Assembly: GCA_022494885.1 (NCBI GenBank)
Contig: JAGVSM010000920.1
Coordinates: 1-64,000 of the forward strand
Direction: 5' to 3'
DNA from: Micrasema longulum
Lineage: Eukaryota; Arthropoda; Insecta; Trichoptera; Brachycentridae
Length of the DNA stretch: 64,000 nt
The notes beneath the pieces were generated by a model. It was not told where the DNA came from. It was given only the letters and a program-made list of their open reading frames with translations, and ran no database searches. Below are positions 10,603 to 22,299 of this stretch, piece after piece. The position numbers and the translations under genes were made by a program. Position 1 is the stretch's first letter, and every line of letters begins with the position of its first letter.

Positions 10603-10945
10603 TTAAAATAACAGTGAATCTAATGATACGTTGAATATTTTCATTTTCGATTTGATTAAATTTACGCTCCGCGAGAAATTATAAATCTCATTTATCCATT
10701 TCTGGAAAATATCCTTTGCGTGTTGGACTCCATAAATCATAAATGGCGTCAGATTCAGACCTATTATGCTAATATATTTCGGAAAACTCGCATCTTCATC
10801 GTGATAAATGATTTGAATGTCCAGTCGCCTTATCGAAGCGTATTGTAAAGGACTACCCGGAAAATTCAGTTTTCCGGAAACTCTCCTTTTCAAAGGCCCG
10901 TTACGCAATTTAAGACACTCGAGTAACAAACGATTATAAATCTTT
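10603..10945 (-). CDS. Coding-like segment, possible host exon (unknown product)
   Basis: An open stretch of about 113 codons on the minus strand, with richer composition than its surroundings, includes GPLKRRVSGKLNFPGSP, YASIRRLDIQIIYHDEDASF and YGVQHAKDIFQKWINEIYNF. It has no ATG of its own (it opens at a stop near 10955), so if real it is an internal exon. A plausible splice donor (GTAAAT) follows the RS codons near 10667. I see no strong acceptor. I do not recognise the protein family and it does not resemble the LINE proteins here. It could be a chance frame or an eroded transposon gene. Confidence 0.3.
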
Positions 10946-11747
10946 ATTAATTTTCATTCAAAGTTCGGTTAGTTTATTATGAAAATTTACTCAAGTTATT
11001 AAACCCTAAATAAATGTATTTTGTTTAACGTATTAATTAAGTAACTCTCTGAGAAGAGTAAATGTAATTAATCTATCACTTGAATTAAAATTTACTAATA
11101 TTACGCAGAATTGTTTGTTCATATATTTTGAAAAGAGGCGGGCGAAGCTTTATTAATTTTCATCGTGATATTGAGAAATATACGGAAGTAAGCTTTGATA
11201 ATCTCCATTATTAATCCTAATCATTTATAAATTAATGATGACTTTCTTTGTCGTTTCTCATTTTTTTTAATATACGAGTATTTCGATTCTTTAATTAAAG
11301 ATAAATTATTATGTATTTCCGAAACCAATTTTAAATATTACTTTTTTTGAATAAAGTGTAAGTTGTGAAAATATTTATGCAAATGGCTGTTATATTGTTA
11401 ACTTACAATTCTATTATTTATTGATTTTTAGTAAAAATGAACATTCGCGTTCTTGTAATTTATCAAAAATGTCAATTTTGGGTCCATTTTCAAAGAGTAG
11501 TAAATAACTCGCTATAAGATAATTGGAATCAAGTTGGGGGAGAACGCGAATTAAACCTCGGACCGCTGATTTGTGAGTCGGCATCATTATCCTCGGGATC
11601 AAAACCAGATTCTCATTTTCAATTAACTAAATTATTTGGTCTTCTCCGTATTAGGCCGGATAAAGTTCTATGTGTGATAGAAACCTGTAAGAGTGTTTAC
11701 GTCTCTAGGTTCAAAATCCTGAAAAGCGAAACCGATTTGAAATAAGT
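10946..11747. other. AT-rich DNA, nothing recognised
   Basis: A 62-codon minus-strand frame at 11414-11602 has no recognisable similarity and is probably chance. Confidence 0.4.
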
Positions 11748-11900
11748 CAGCTCATGGTGTAGTAGTTTCGGCGTTCGCCTTCCACTGCTGAACTTTAGGG
11801 TTTGATTCCCAGCAAAAAGATATAAAATATTGCTTTTGGTGTTGGGTCTTCACTGTTTCTGTCTCCTGAAGCGTAAGACTGAACGATCTTACTTTCCATA
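11748..11900 (+). mobile_element. SINE A, degenerate and shortened
   Basis: A tRNA-like head (CTCATGGTGTAGTAGTTTCG, then TTTAGGGTTTGATTCCC) is followed by the body piece CTGAAGCGTAAGACTGAACG. The 3' tail after the 'CTTAC' block is missing. Confidence 0.7.
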
Positions 11901-11984
11901 ATATACTAAAATTCTAACGCCGAAATCTAATAAAGGATGTTTGAACATAAACATACTTGTGCATGTTATTAAGTGTGCCACTGA

Positions 11985-12065
11985 AACCAGCTAAGTGGTA
12001 AGCTCTGTAAATGCGTGGACTTCCATATTCCCTTTTCAAAACTATCTGTCTCTGCTCTAATAATA
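11985..12065 (-). repeat. Family M arm fragment
   Basis: AACCAGCTAAGTGG, AAGCTCTGTAAATGC, GGACTTCCATATTCCC and CTGTCTCTGC match the family M arm in minus orientation. Confidence 0.6.
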
Positions 12066-12227
12066 TGTTAAGTAATTGAAATGAACTTAAAAACATAAAT
12101 TATTTTGTTCAAGAGACCGTGAGCATTTATTTCAAAATATTGGTGAGATGGATGGCTTAAATTCCAATTTAGTTTATATTTGTCTAAAATATATACAAAA
12201 CTCTTGGATAATTTATATGGCGCCATT

Positions 12228-12425
12228 TTTGTGAAAATCACCTCAAGGGCGCTGTACAATTAATAAATATCCCAGTACGTCTTGCAGCTACAGAGCGCAT
12301 GGATGGTTGGGATTCTAGTTCCTCGTTTTTAATTAAGATCAATCAAAAATTATAACAGATAGGAGCTAGATTACAGGACGTCTTGCAGCTACAGAGCGCA
12401 TACACAGTTAGCATATATCCTTGGG
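12228..12425 (+). repeat. Family E repeat with internal duplication
   Basis: It begins TTGTGAAAATCACCTCAAGG and holds two copies of CGTCTTGCAGCTACAGAGCG, about 95 bp apart (near 12278 and 12379). The same arrangement recurs at 52488-52680, with a third diverged unit near 52810. No protein or tRNA signature is seen. It is probably a non-autonomous element. Confidence 0.65.
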
Positions 12426-13200
12426 ATTGATATGATCTCATTTTTTCTCATGAACTAAAACACGAGTAAAACAGCATTTATTTTAATCTGCTGTAATTTT
12501 CATTTTTAGCTGCTTTATTACAATTCATAAACTTTAATCAAAACAAAAAAAATGTTTGGGATTTTGAAGCCCTTTTAACAGACAAATGTGTAAAAATACA
12601 TTTACTGTTTTGTATTATTATTATTTTTTTATAATTTTTAGAACGTATGTTTTTCTGAAAAAAACTAAAAACTAAATGAATATTTAGTATATTATACAAA
12701 TTTCACAATATTTTCACACTAATTTTATGTTTTTTTATATTTAATGTTTTGAAGCGGTATCGACAGGGAGAAATTACTTAAAGCAATATACCCGCGTCAT
12801 AGGTATGGAACGTTGCATATCTAAATATGAATTATTTTATTTTTGTTTAATATAAATCGAATGTTGGTCATTGTCTGTTTTTTCAATATTGATATGTGTT
12901 ATTTTTAATGATGTTTAATATTTTTTATAATACTAGGTTTTACCGGCAGCTTCGCTCGCATGGTATTAGGGAGAAATAAATTTTGTCCTTTATCAATAAG
13001 AATTTTTCCAATCGAATAACATTTTTTTCGAGATAGAAAGTAGCTTGGATGAATTTCTGGTCCTCCAACTATCACAATGAAAAAAAAAAGATCCGTTAGT
13101 CTATGACAACGTAGCATCGTTATTCTGTTCAAAAATCAAAAATCCTTCTTCAAAATCGAAACTAAAAGAAAACCAAATTAAACGTATTTAAAAATATTTT
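12426..13200. other. AT-rich DNA; possible Helitron-type hairpin near 12935-12970
   Basis: The only notable part is TTTTACCGGCAGCTTCGCTC at about 12937-12956. It resembles the GC-rich terminal motif often seen at ends of insect transposons. No matching partner end was found. Confidence 0.3.
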
Positions 13201-13390
13201 GAGTTTGTCCAAATTTTTGTAGACAGGGACAGGACAGGAGCTGTTAATATTAACAATTTACAACAGAGATGAATATTTTTTTTTAAAAGGTAACATAGAA
13301 GTCTAGGCATCTACAGGGCTTATGACCTGTCATTGGCTGGTTTTAGTGGCCACTTTACACACTGTGTATCATTCACCATTCTGCCCATAA
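13201..13390 (+). repeat. Family M copy (outer plus-oriented arm)
   Basis: It runs from GAGTTTGTCCAAATTTTTGT through TTTACAACAGAGATG, GTCTAGGCATCTACAGGGCT and TCATTGGCTGG to TTCACCATTCTGCC. Confidence 0.75.
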
Positions 13391-13529
13391 GTTAATCTGT
13401 TGATTAACTTCAACAACACAAATAATAACAGATAAAAAAATTGAGGGATCTGTTGATTAATTTCACAAACATCTCACCAACAGGATTTTGGTCCCATGGA
13501 ATTGGGACTTACGTCTCAAAAAATTCAAG

Positions 13530-13640
13530 TAAAATAAACAAGTAAATAAATAAGTAAATAAATAAATAAATAAATGGTTTTAAATAAAAAATAAATCTGA
13601 GTAAATAAATAGTTTTAAATAATAATAATAAATGATTAAA
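13530..13640 (+). repeat. (TAAA)n / (AAAT)n low-complexity tract
   Basis: Repeated AAATAAATAAGT-type units interrupted by TGGTTTTAAATAA; a simple sequence repeat. Confidence 0.8.
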
Positions 13641-14588
13641 TAAATGAAAATATCACCGTTGACAGCCAGCGTAAAACTGTTTAATACAAAAAATATCATA
13701 TCTGATTTATACCCTCGTATTATTCATAAATAAAAATAATAAAACCGCATTATTCTCTCACTCATAGTACTTACTATTGTTAGAATTATCATAATAAATA
13801 AGCAAAACTAGCGTAATGAGAAGGGGAAAAGTAAAGTGCATTATGCCATTTGCAATTGTGTTTTTTCTATGAAAAATATAACAGTTAAGTATGAACGTGA
13901 CGACATTATTCTACTTTGTGAATACAGTATTAGGTACTAGTGTTCTGTATTAATCTTTTGTAATATTTTTTAATTTAGTTTTATTCATTAGATACTAATT
14001 TTATCAGTTTTCGTTTTTTAAAACGATTTCATGTTATCGATTCCCGGTAAGATCACATAAAAAAGGTGTTTTTTCTTAAGCCCGTGTGTTCTGTAGTGAA
14101 ATTCATCTTCTGTCCTTGCGTTGCAAACCATACATAAATGTATCGATGTTTTTTCTTGATATTTCTTGATAAAACTCCATAGTTAATGATAATGATTAAA
14201 TAATCAATAAACTTATCAATGAAACTTCTTGGTTTATTTTTACTTTATATTATTTTGACCATTAACAATGTATTATCTAAGTATGTATCTTAAAATATTT
14301 AAGTCATTTAATGTATGTAAACTTCTCTGTCAAAAATGAAGTATTGTGCGAACTTTATCTGTTAAAATGTGTTTTTCCCACTTTGTTGTATTTTACCATG
14401 TGTTCCTTTCACACCTTTTAAATAATAAAAGCTTAATCCTAATTTCGGTCTAAAAACTCCCAAAAATGAACTGTTTAGCAAACTAGTTGTAAATATTTAT
14501 GTTTCTGTCTCCTGTTAAAATACTTATTTGACCTTATCTCCAAAATATGTTAAGAATAGTATAAAACCTGTAAATATTGTAAACAATT
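13641..14588. other. AT-rich DNA, nothing firm
   Basis: No supported gene. The right part leads into the hammerhead-like motif at 14589 and may be the body of the same element. Confidence 0.35.
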
Positions 14589-14631
14589 CACCAGTCTTGA
14601 AGACGCCTACTTAGGCGAAAGCGCTCGTTGG
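14589..14631 (+). ncRNA. Hammerhead-ribozyme-like motif
   Basis: The order fits a type I hammerhead with minimal stem III. ACCAGT pairs with GTTGGT (stem I, with wobbles). Then a CTTGAAGA core (one T more than CTGANGA), stem II GCC/GGC around a TACTTA loop, GAA, the self-complementary AGCGCT (stem III) and C at the cleavage position. An extra base sits between the core and stem II. Similar motifs lie at 30394, 30625, 41921 and 29327. Such motifs are established in Penelope-like elements and retrozymes. Activity here is unproven. Confidence 0.4.
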
Positions 14632-14773
14632 TCAAAATAATAAAAAGTAAAACTAAACCGAGAAGTTTCATTGATAAGTTTATTTATAATTTTATCATAA
14701 TCATAAATGTATCATTTATACTGAATAAATCGTTAATTTTAAAAGTTGTATTTGTACATTTCATTCAAAAGTT

Positions 14774-15140
14774 ATTACTATTACTACTGCTACCATCACG
14801 CCATTTCGCCGTAGGGATAGGCAGAGATAATGGACCTCCACACACGTCTATCCTGACATACATTCATAGTTTCTTTCACATTCATACATATTGTCACACA
14901 TGCCCTTCGGTTATGTCTGCTTTTGACATGACCAGACTTAAGATTTTGGTTCATCTGATTATTCTACGTCTTCTTTGGTCATCCTCGTCCCACGTTACCG
15001 CTTATTCTTGCCATAAATATCTCTTGTATCATTATTTCATTTCCTCATCCATTCGTTCTACATGCCTAAACCATTGCAGAGACCGTTTCGTCATTTTATC
15101 AATTATACCTAAATCAGATTTATACTCTCCCCTGATTTAT
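14774..15140 (-). mobile_element. LINE-A copy 3, 3' end
   Basis: The minus strand matches the 3' terminal 350 bp of the LINE-A copy at 19740-20092. It includes the end motif seen on the plus strand as CGCCATTTCGCCGTAGGG and a (TAC)n/(TAG)n-type tail at about 14774-14796. The C-terminal RT coding is frame-shifted. Confidence 0.75.
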
Positions 15141-15189
15141 GGTGATAGAAAAATATTTTCTGAACTATACGCTTAAAGAATGTTTAAAA

Positions 15190-15470
15190 AATATATTTAT
15201 TTATTTATTTAAATGAACATATTTTATATCATTCCGTAATTACAGAGACATGTCTTTAAAAAATGGCACAATATATTATTCAGGTCCATAAAAACAATAA
15301 TAAATAAAGACGAATATGTCACTAATACACAATATGATACATAGTTAGAGAGGAATACTCTTAAACTGGTAATCCCAGCATGTAAAAGATCCACCTCTCT
15401 CGGCAAGCTGTTCAGCAGACCAATCATTCTCCCCACAGGCATCATAAACAGTGTAATTGTCTGCATTCAG
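15190..15470 (-). pseudogene. Jockey/CR1-like LINE RT C-terminus with A-rich 3' tail
   Basis: The minus-strand frame encodes VGRMIGLLNSLPREVDLLHA...SLRVFLSNYV. The R..LLNSLP.E+DL....LR.FL pattern is the usual C-terminal end of this kind of LINE protein. A short 3' UTR and a TAAATAAATAAATAAATATA tail (15190-15215) follow. Confidence 0.6.
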
Positions 15471-15599
15471 GAAGAACCAATGGTCTGCGTTACCTGGCTT
15501 TTAAATAGTTGCTCGGTACATATAATTATGTAAATACGTATTAAACGTAGGTACACAATTGATGTGTTTATAATGTTCCAGCTGATAAATATAACATTT

Positions 15600-16165
15600 C
15601 ATTATTCCATGTTCGCTTCCTAGTTCGAGCATATGGTGTCCACGAAGATCCTCTAGGCATCTCTATCGACTGCTAGCTCCTGTGCATCCTCCCAAGTCAG
15701 GTTCACGTCCCGTAGTTCTGAAATGAACTGCCGACGAACAACCAGCAGTAGACGTCCAGGACGTCGAGAACCTGAAGCCTTGTAAAGTAGGCAAGCGTGA
15801 TTAAGGCTCTCAGGAGGCGTCCGCAGCACATGGCCAAGCCAACTGCATCATCTCCGCTTGATGACAGTTGTCACCGGAGCTTGCTGTGTCCGTTATTTTA
15901 TTACTTCATTCCGCACAAAGCTAAACCACCGCACACCCAAGATTCTTCTGATCAATCAAGATTCTTCTATCACCTATTCTCAAAACTCAGTATTTTGTTG
16001 TTTTGGGCCCTGGTAAGGTGCCACGATTTGCATCAATAGAGAAGAATAGGTGCTATGCAGGCGTTATATTTGGTATTCAGTGAGTACATATCTGATCTCC
16101 AGCTTTTATACTGTTGAATGTGGCGCTTGCTATCCCTAGCCGTACTCTCAGTTATTTTTGAAGAC
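15600..16165 (-). mobile_element. LINE L4 3' end
   Basis: The minus strand encodes pieces WLGHVLRTPPESLNHACLLYK, ASGSRRPGRLLLVVRRQFIS and LRDVNLTWEDAQELAVDR in shifting frames. This is the C-terminal tail of a LINE protein. The same family is on the plus strand at 53585-53860, which shares the order GSRRPGR, QF, ELR, NLTWEDA. The part right of 15870 appears to be the upstream, more eroded RT tail. Confidence 0.7.
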
Positions 16166-16277
16166 TGCGTATATTATATTGTTAAAAGTGCGTAGTTGTA
16201 AATTAACGAAAGAGGCATGCATATTCAAAGTTCAAAATTCAGTAGCGGCAAATTAAGTGTCTGTTTTAAGGTTTAGA

Positions 16278-16520
16278 CCTGGCCAGTGTGTTTATTTATC
16301 ATGCATAAGGTTTTGGGTTCGATTCGGTTGACAAGAATAATTTATTTTGAAATGTGTTTTGAAAGTAATATATTTCAATGTCCCTGGACTGGTACATGAA
16401 GCGCATCACTTTTTATCTTCTGTGTGTGACAAAAATTGTCTAGATACGCTGCAAATATTATTCCAATGCAGTGCCTTATGTACCAGTAGGTGGGGAAAGG
16501 AAATGATAATGATGATGATG
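16278..16520 (+). mobile_element. SINE A
   Basis: A decayed tRNA head (CTGGCCAGTGTGTTTATTTA, GGTTTTGGGTTCGATTC) is followed by a well-kept body (GTCCCTGGACTGGTACATGA, CTAGATACGCTG, CAATGCAGTGCCTTATGTAC) and ends in GATGATGATG. Confidence 0.85.
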
Positions 16521-16959
16521 TATGCAATGTGTCGTATGCATCAATCAATGATTACGATGATGGAATGTGTGGTGTTATTGAGTTTAGTGAGCTTTATCTA
16601 ATATTAATTGAAAAAAACACGTGTGTAGGTGCGTGTTTTGATCTGAGCTACTCAATATATTAAAACTCCAACGAAAACTTCCAAAATTCCAAAGAAAGAA
16701 AACGCAAAATATACTCTAATTTCATTTTTTCAATGCATTTGAAATAATAGAGTGAATTAGATTCAGATAAGTTTTAAGAAATAACCCTCTTCTTCACATA
16801 CCTCTTGTTTCATCTAATTATGGGCAAAATTCATATGTATGGCGAACTTTTAATAATTTTAATGTAATAATTAAATCATTTAACATAGATTTATTTGAAA
16901 ATAATCTTAATAACGTTCGGCGTTTGCTTTCGAAATAACTCGTAGTTTATTTTTTTCTT

Positions 16960-17137
16960 TTCTTTTAAATTTACATTTAATTACTATTCATTTTATGTTC
17001 GAGAATCTTTTTTAACTTACTGTGATGCTACTTGTGAAAACCTGTAATCGGCTTATTTGTTATTTGTTTTGTTATATAAATATGATATAATTATAGCTGT
17101 TGGTTATCCAAATAAATAAAAATAAAATAAAATAAAA
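16960..17137 (+). mobile_element. LINE-type 3' UTR end with (AAAAT)n tail
   Basis: AT-rich sequence ending GTTATCCAAATAAATAAAAA followed by AAAAT repeats (about 17115-17137), the same tail type as L9/L10. No coding part is preserved. Confidence 0.45.
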
Positions 17138-17376
17138 ACCTGACTCAATCATGTCCCGTAAAGTCAACCGCTTCGAGGAAGAAAATAGTTTACGAGCGTC
17201 GAGATCCTGATTTTGAGATTTTATTTCCTGATAATGGTCTAGATGTTTGGCGATCCGTATGACTGAAGTTCGGATAAACTGAATTCTGCTGTAGTTATGA
17301 ATGACAGTTTATAAATAATTCAAGCAATTTTTTCATTTTTTTTAGGTTAAAATTTTAAATACAGCAAATTTATAGT

Positions 17377-17822
17377 GGTAAGGTTTTCATTGTTACTCAT
17401 ATCAATATTAATCTTTTTTGGGTGATCCCGTGTGTAAGGTGGATTCGTTTCGATGATTTGGCTACCATTGCAGGAGCCAACTTAAGGGAACTGATCATTT
17501 TGAAGAAAAACTTTGTTAACAAATTACAACAGGGATGAAGACCATTTTAGTGAAGGGAATATAGAAGTCTAGGCATGTACAGGGCTGATAATCTGTCATT
17601 GGCGGGTTTAAGTGACCAATTAACACACTGTGTAACATTCACCATTTGCCTATGTTTGAATATTCATGTTTCTTAAATTCATCCATCTGTTGATTTTAGC
17701 GAAGTTAAAGAGCTGAAACTGCCAGGAATCAATATTCCAATTTTGAAATGTCTTCTTAGAGCAGTTGGTTTTATTACAATATTTTGAGTTTGTCCAAATG
17801 CTTGCAGATAAAAGACTGGAAT
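17377..17822 (+). repeat. Family M copy with adjoining segment
   Basis: 17377-17495 matches 2484-2610. 17520-17822 carries AAATTACAACAGGGATGAAG, GTCTAGGCATGTACAGGGCT, TAACATTCACCATTTGCC, GTTAAAGAGCTGAAAC, GAGCAGTTGGTTTTATTAC and the restart GAGTTTGTCCAAATG. Together with 2484-2940 it suggests a longer parent element. Confidence 0.7.
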
Positions 17823-18954
17823 TTACCCACTAATATGCGTTTATGTACTTGTAATTTATATCGTGTCGCAGTCGGCACTAGGCTCATTCCGTGTCATTTT
17901 TGTGGTGTGTAGTGCCTGCTACCACGTTGAGTTTAATGTAATATTTACATTAAAATAAACTATTTAAAATATATTTAAACAAATAAAAATGGCTTATTCG
18001 TGCCCGCGATTCAACTCCTATGTACAAATTTCTAAACACATTTAAAGGTTTTTTTTTACGCGTGTATTATAAAAGTTTACTGTTTAAATAACGAGCTATT
18101 CGAATAAAAATCGCTATGTATGTAAATATTAATTTATGTAAAGTAATAAAATAGGCAAATCAAATAAGCACATATTGATTTTTCCTTTTTTAAATGCCGC
18201 GCCGTCTCTTTGCTTATGCCAAATGTTGTGATGGCGGCAGCTTAACTCTCCACCAACAGTAATATTAGTATAATTTATTATAACAAATGTGACATTATAT
18301 ATAGTTGAACAATATTGTATCAAATCACCACAGACGGGATCATTATTTAGAGCTGTCCGCTATTGTAAAGTGGGGTGAGATGCTCTATCGTTTATGAAAC
18401 ACAATGAATTAAATGTGACGCATATGAAAGTTAAATTTAGGGTTGGATTTGAATTATTGATATGATTTATAAGCGGGTAACAAAAAAGCTCTGGGTCGAA
18501 TGAATTTATCTTTTTCTTTTATTGAAACACGCACCTTCATACGCTTAAATTAAAAAAGAAAAATAATCATACAAATATTTTATTCGGATTTTATTTAAGA
18601 AATTATTTAAGCATAAAATATGTGCGTCAAATTTTCGAAGGATTATTTTATGTGGTTTTCAGAAAGAGAACAATTTTATTTCGTAACTGAAAATTTAAAT
18701 TATTGAAAAATTATTGAAGTTTGTACAGTTTATTCACAGGCCAGTCACGTTAACATTCGAACGGACTGTAAATAGTAAGTACTTAATTTGGTTCATTTTT
18801 TTAATTTATTATCTATATACGCTCAGAGGACTTTTATGTGACAGGTATTAAATTAAAATTCAACAGTTATATGAAATAAGAAGTTAAATCTTAGGCATTT
18901 ATTTAATGAATGAGGGTTATTTTGTATCATGACAAGTATCGAATGACATAATTT
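17823..18954. other. No recognised feature
   Basis: 17870-17940 is slightly richer in GC but carries no clear frame. The rest is AT-rich. Confidence 0.35.
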
Positions 18955-19100
18955 TATTTTATTTTTATTTTATTTTATTTTATTTTTATTTTTATTTTAT
19001 TTTATTTATTTGATATTCTTACAGCTATTTACATTAAAAAATAAGTAGAAATAAATTAATAATACAAGAACTAATTACAAAAATCCACTGTTAATCTAAT
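18955..19100 (-). mobile_element. LINE-type 3' end with (TTTTA)n tail
   Basis: A 50-bp run of ATTTT units at 18955-19010 is followed on the plus strand by TTGATATTCTTACAGC. Read on the minus strand this is a 3' UTR ending in an (AAAAT)n tail, as in L9. No coding part is recognisable. Confidence 0.45.
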
Positions 19101-19389
19101 AATACATAAAATATAAGAAAAGTGTTTATAAAATTGTATGTTTGCGACGTTTATATTCGTGTATGAGTATATGAATGTGTGAGGATGTGTTTGTGCCGGT
19201 GCGTAAATAAAAAAAGTATTTTAAAACGCGTATAGGAGAAAACTAGGTAAGAGGTTTGACTGTAAAGAAAAAAATAATAAAAAAAAAAGTCTACTTATTT
19301 TTGAAACCTTTTAAAAAAGATTTTTCTTTTATCTTCTCTCTGTTGAAATAAATTTAAATATGAAAAACTCCCTCTTGAAATAGATTTAA

Positions 19390-19465
19390 ATATGAATAAC
19401 TCCCTAGGGAAAAAAAACAGCCAGTCTGCAAGCATTTGGACTTACTCAAACATTTTGAAAACCAA
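19390..19465 (-). repeat. Family M terminus
   Basis: AACTCCCTAGGGA, CAGCCAGTCTGCAAGCATTT and GGACTTACTCAAACATTTTG match the terminal part of family M in minus orientation. Confidence 0.6.
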
Positions 19466-19559
19466 TATCTTTAGTTTTTAAGCCTAGGAATACGTCTTAT
19501 CCTAAATTGAATTTTCTTCCAAGTTTTTTTTGTTACGTCATTTATTTTAATTTTTTTTA

Positions 19560-20092
19560 GGTCAATCGAAGCTCAACTGGCAGTGCACAACGGAGTTTTA
19601 GTCCCAACACTTATGTATGAAAGTAAAAAATGGAACTGTAAGAGGAAAGATGAAAGCCGAGTGAACGCAGTTGAGATGCGATCTCTTAGACGAATATGTG
19701 GGAAATCAATGTATGACGGGTTACGAATGATGAAATCAGGCGAGAGTGTAAATCTGAGTCAAGTATAGTTGATAAGATTAGGAAAGGGTCTCTGAGATAG
19801 TTTGGTCATGTAGAACAAATGGACGACGGGAGAATGGTAAAACAAGTATATATGGCGAAAATGAACAGCAAACGGTAGACAAGGACGACTAAGGAAGACG
19901 TGGCATGATCAGATAAACCAAAATATTAAGTCTGTTCAAGTCAAAAGCAGACAGAACCGAAGGGAATGTATGACAAGATGTATGAATGTGGAAGAAGCTA
20001 GGAATGTACGCCAGGATAGACATGTGTGGCGGTCCATTCTCTCTGCCTACCCCTACGGGGAAATGGCGTTATGGTAGTAGTAGTAGTAGTAG
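19560..20092 (+). mobile_element. LINE-A copy 4, RT C-terminus to (TAG)n tail
   Basis: It starts within the block VHNGVLVPTLMYESKKWNCK and continues DESRVNAVEMRSLRRICGK. Further downstream, in changing frames, come FGHVEQMDDGRM and RMYDKMYECGRS-like remains, then CTACCCCTACGGGGAAATGG and a (TAG)n tail at 20074-20092. This copy best defines the 3' terminus of the family. It is 5'-truncated and coding-dead. Confidence 0.85.
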
Positions 20093-20119
20093 TTTCTTTT
20101 GTTAAATAATTCGGACTAT

Positions 20120-20440
20120 TTCGTATTTATAATCAAACGAATCGATAAGTCTTGAGGACAAAGTTGGAAATGAGATCATATGAACCAAAACAGGAGTGCT
20201 GGACTTTGTTAAAAGAATAGCTATGTGCTGATCATGTTGCTCGCAGCTCAGACGATAAATGGACAAAACGTCTCCTGTGCTGGTATCCTCAGACCACGTT
20301 GTGAGACATGAGAAAACAGTGTGGATGAGGAAAAAAAATATCTTAATACCTTTTGACATGGAGGAGGATGGAGAAGGACTACCTTCAGGAGTTGACGGCT
20401 GCAGATTGAGCAAGAAGAACAAGAAGAAAAAAAAACCAAT
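20120..20440 (+). mobile_element. LINE L3 3' end
   Basis: Plus-strand peptide pieces RSSDDKWTKRLLCWYPQT and, in another frame, a short tail ending in AAGAAGAAC-type triplets match the better copy on the minus strand at 57040-57450 (SDDRWTKRLLRWR...AWRRMKEVYVQEWMATGRR). LINE C-terminus, frame-broken. Confidence 0.6.
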
Positions 20441-21019
20441 TAAATTATTATTCAACGAGTTTCGCCATTTTACTTTTCAAAAAACTTATAACTGCAGTTA
20501 GTTATTTTAGTTTAAATTTGACAAACTAATCTCCATGCGTTCATATTTCAAACCACGAAACATTACTTACTGAATTCATCCAAAAATGATGTATCGTGCT
20601 TAGATATGTTTAAATGATCCCATTTTTCATACACATAATGGTATTTTAGATGGCAAATGACTCGGTATACTGTTTCAACAAACTAACATTCCTATATCTG
20701 TCTCAACTGTCAAACTTGTGGCCAAAGGAGAAAGAAATATGATTTAAGAACACACGAAGCAGTAAATTGTCCGGTTAATGTTTATTATATACGACTGCTG
20801 TTATTGGAGGAAATTAATGTTAGAACTTCATAATATCATATTGCCAAATGAAAAATAAATTCGTGGAACATTCATATTTTCATTTTTTATGACACCAATA
20901 TACAAATACTTTTTTAATTAAATGTTTTGATTATTATTTTGTATTTTTTTAAAGCATCACTTCAAAACTATTTACATGGAATTGAAATTTTTAGTGATAT
21001 TTTAATAAACTTCTGTTTA
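20441..21019. other. AT-rich DNA, nothing recognised
   Basis: No supported feature. Confidence 0.4.
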
Positions 21020-21200
21020 GCAATATTTTGAGTTTATTCAAATGTCACACCCCTATGAAGATTAAAATATTACAGCAGAGATGGATAACATCTTAGAGAT
21101 GGGAATCTGAAAGTCAATGCATTTACAGGGCTTATGATCTGTCATTGACTGGTTTAAGTGACATATTTACATGCTGTTTAACATTCACCGTTCAAACATG
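21020..21200 (+). repeat. Family M arm
   Basis: TTTTGAGTTTATTCAAATGT, ATTACAGCAGAGATGG, CATTTACAGGGCTTATGATC, GTCATTGACTGGTTTAAG and AACATTCACCGTTC follow the family order. Confidence 0.7.
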
Positions 21201-21769
21201 TTGATTTTTTTATTTAAAAAAAAAACAATATTTTGAAATAAGGCACAAATAAACATATTTTGATGTGTTCTGTAATTATAACTATGTACATATATTTAAT
21301 TTAGAAATGATTCAACACATTTTTCTTAAACCTTAGTTTAAATTTTTTTTTGAATTCTTCATTAATGCTTTTCCCGTATCCTTATATTTTTTATCTTGTG
21401 ACTTTGCCTTTTTTATAATAATAACTCTCAAATATCAGCCGATTATTAAATAATATTTGCTTTTATGTTGGTATATTTAATTAATTTAACATCAAATATA
21501 CACTTGTGTACCGGTTTTTTTTCAAAATGATTCTTAAAGCTTCATATTGTAATTTAGTTAGTTTGTTTAAATTTTCTTAGATTCATAAAAATAATAAGAT
21601 GCTACATTAGTTAATGTGGGGTTTAATATTTGTGTTTCAAATTCTTCCAAAGATAGTTTTTTTTGTATTCTTTTCCATTACCATCTTAGTAGTTTGATGA
21701 AATATAAGTTTTAAATTCAATTTGTCAATTATTGTTTCATAATTTTCTCTCGAAATATATAAGAGAACG

Positions 21770-21885
21770 TCTTCAAAGTGTCTCATTTCGTAAACTTAAA
21801 GGGCTGTTACTTTTATTGATGCAGTGAAATTCAAATGACTGAATCATTTTACATACATATTAGGCAACGCTTATATTTAAAAGAA
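21770..21885 (+). repeat. Family M inner part, separated from its arm
   Basis: AACTTAAAGGGCTGTTACTT, CAAATGACTGAATCATTTTA, CATATTAGGCAACGC. This is the portion that normally follows the arm. The roughly 570 bp between 21200 and 21770 look like an insertion, but carry no identifiable element. Confidence 0.5.
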
Positions 21886-22299
21886 AACTTTTTTTTTGTG
21901 AAATAAATATTATTGTTGACTTGGGTAATTTTAAATGCAAACAAAAACAAAAATTGTCTTTCATTTAAAACAAAATATTTGGACAAAGGCACTTCAAAAA
22001 CTATCCCCAATCAATTTAAGTGCTTCTTCATGTATATATTTCGCACAAGTTATAGTCTATGTCTAAATGACGCTGAGCTGCACAGTTTAAACGCGTTCTG
22101 TGCAAGCGGGTATCCTGCACGACATCGGACCCTTCTATAAGAAGAATAATCTTAAGGACTATAAACAATAACTTTAGTTACTCTAGTTAAGAAATGGCGA
22201 CAAATTATTAACGGTTAAATCATGGTTTCTCACAAAAAGTAAAATGAAATATTCTCCATAAAATATAAAAGCAAACACTCAAATTATTCGCTTCTTAAT

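Noticed and set aside
14628..15176. 182-codon plus-strand frame
   Set aside because: It is mostly the antisense of LINE-A copy 3 joined to neighbouring AT-rich DNA.
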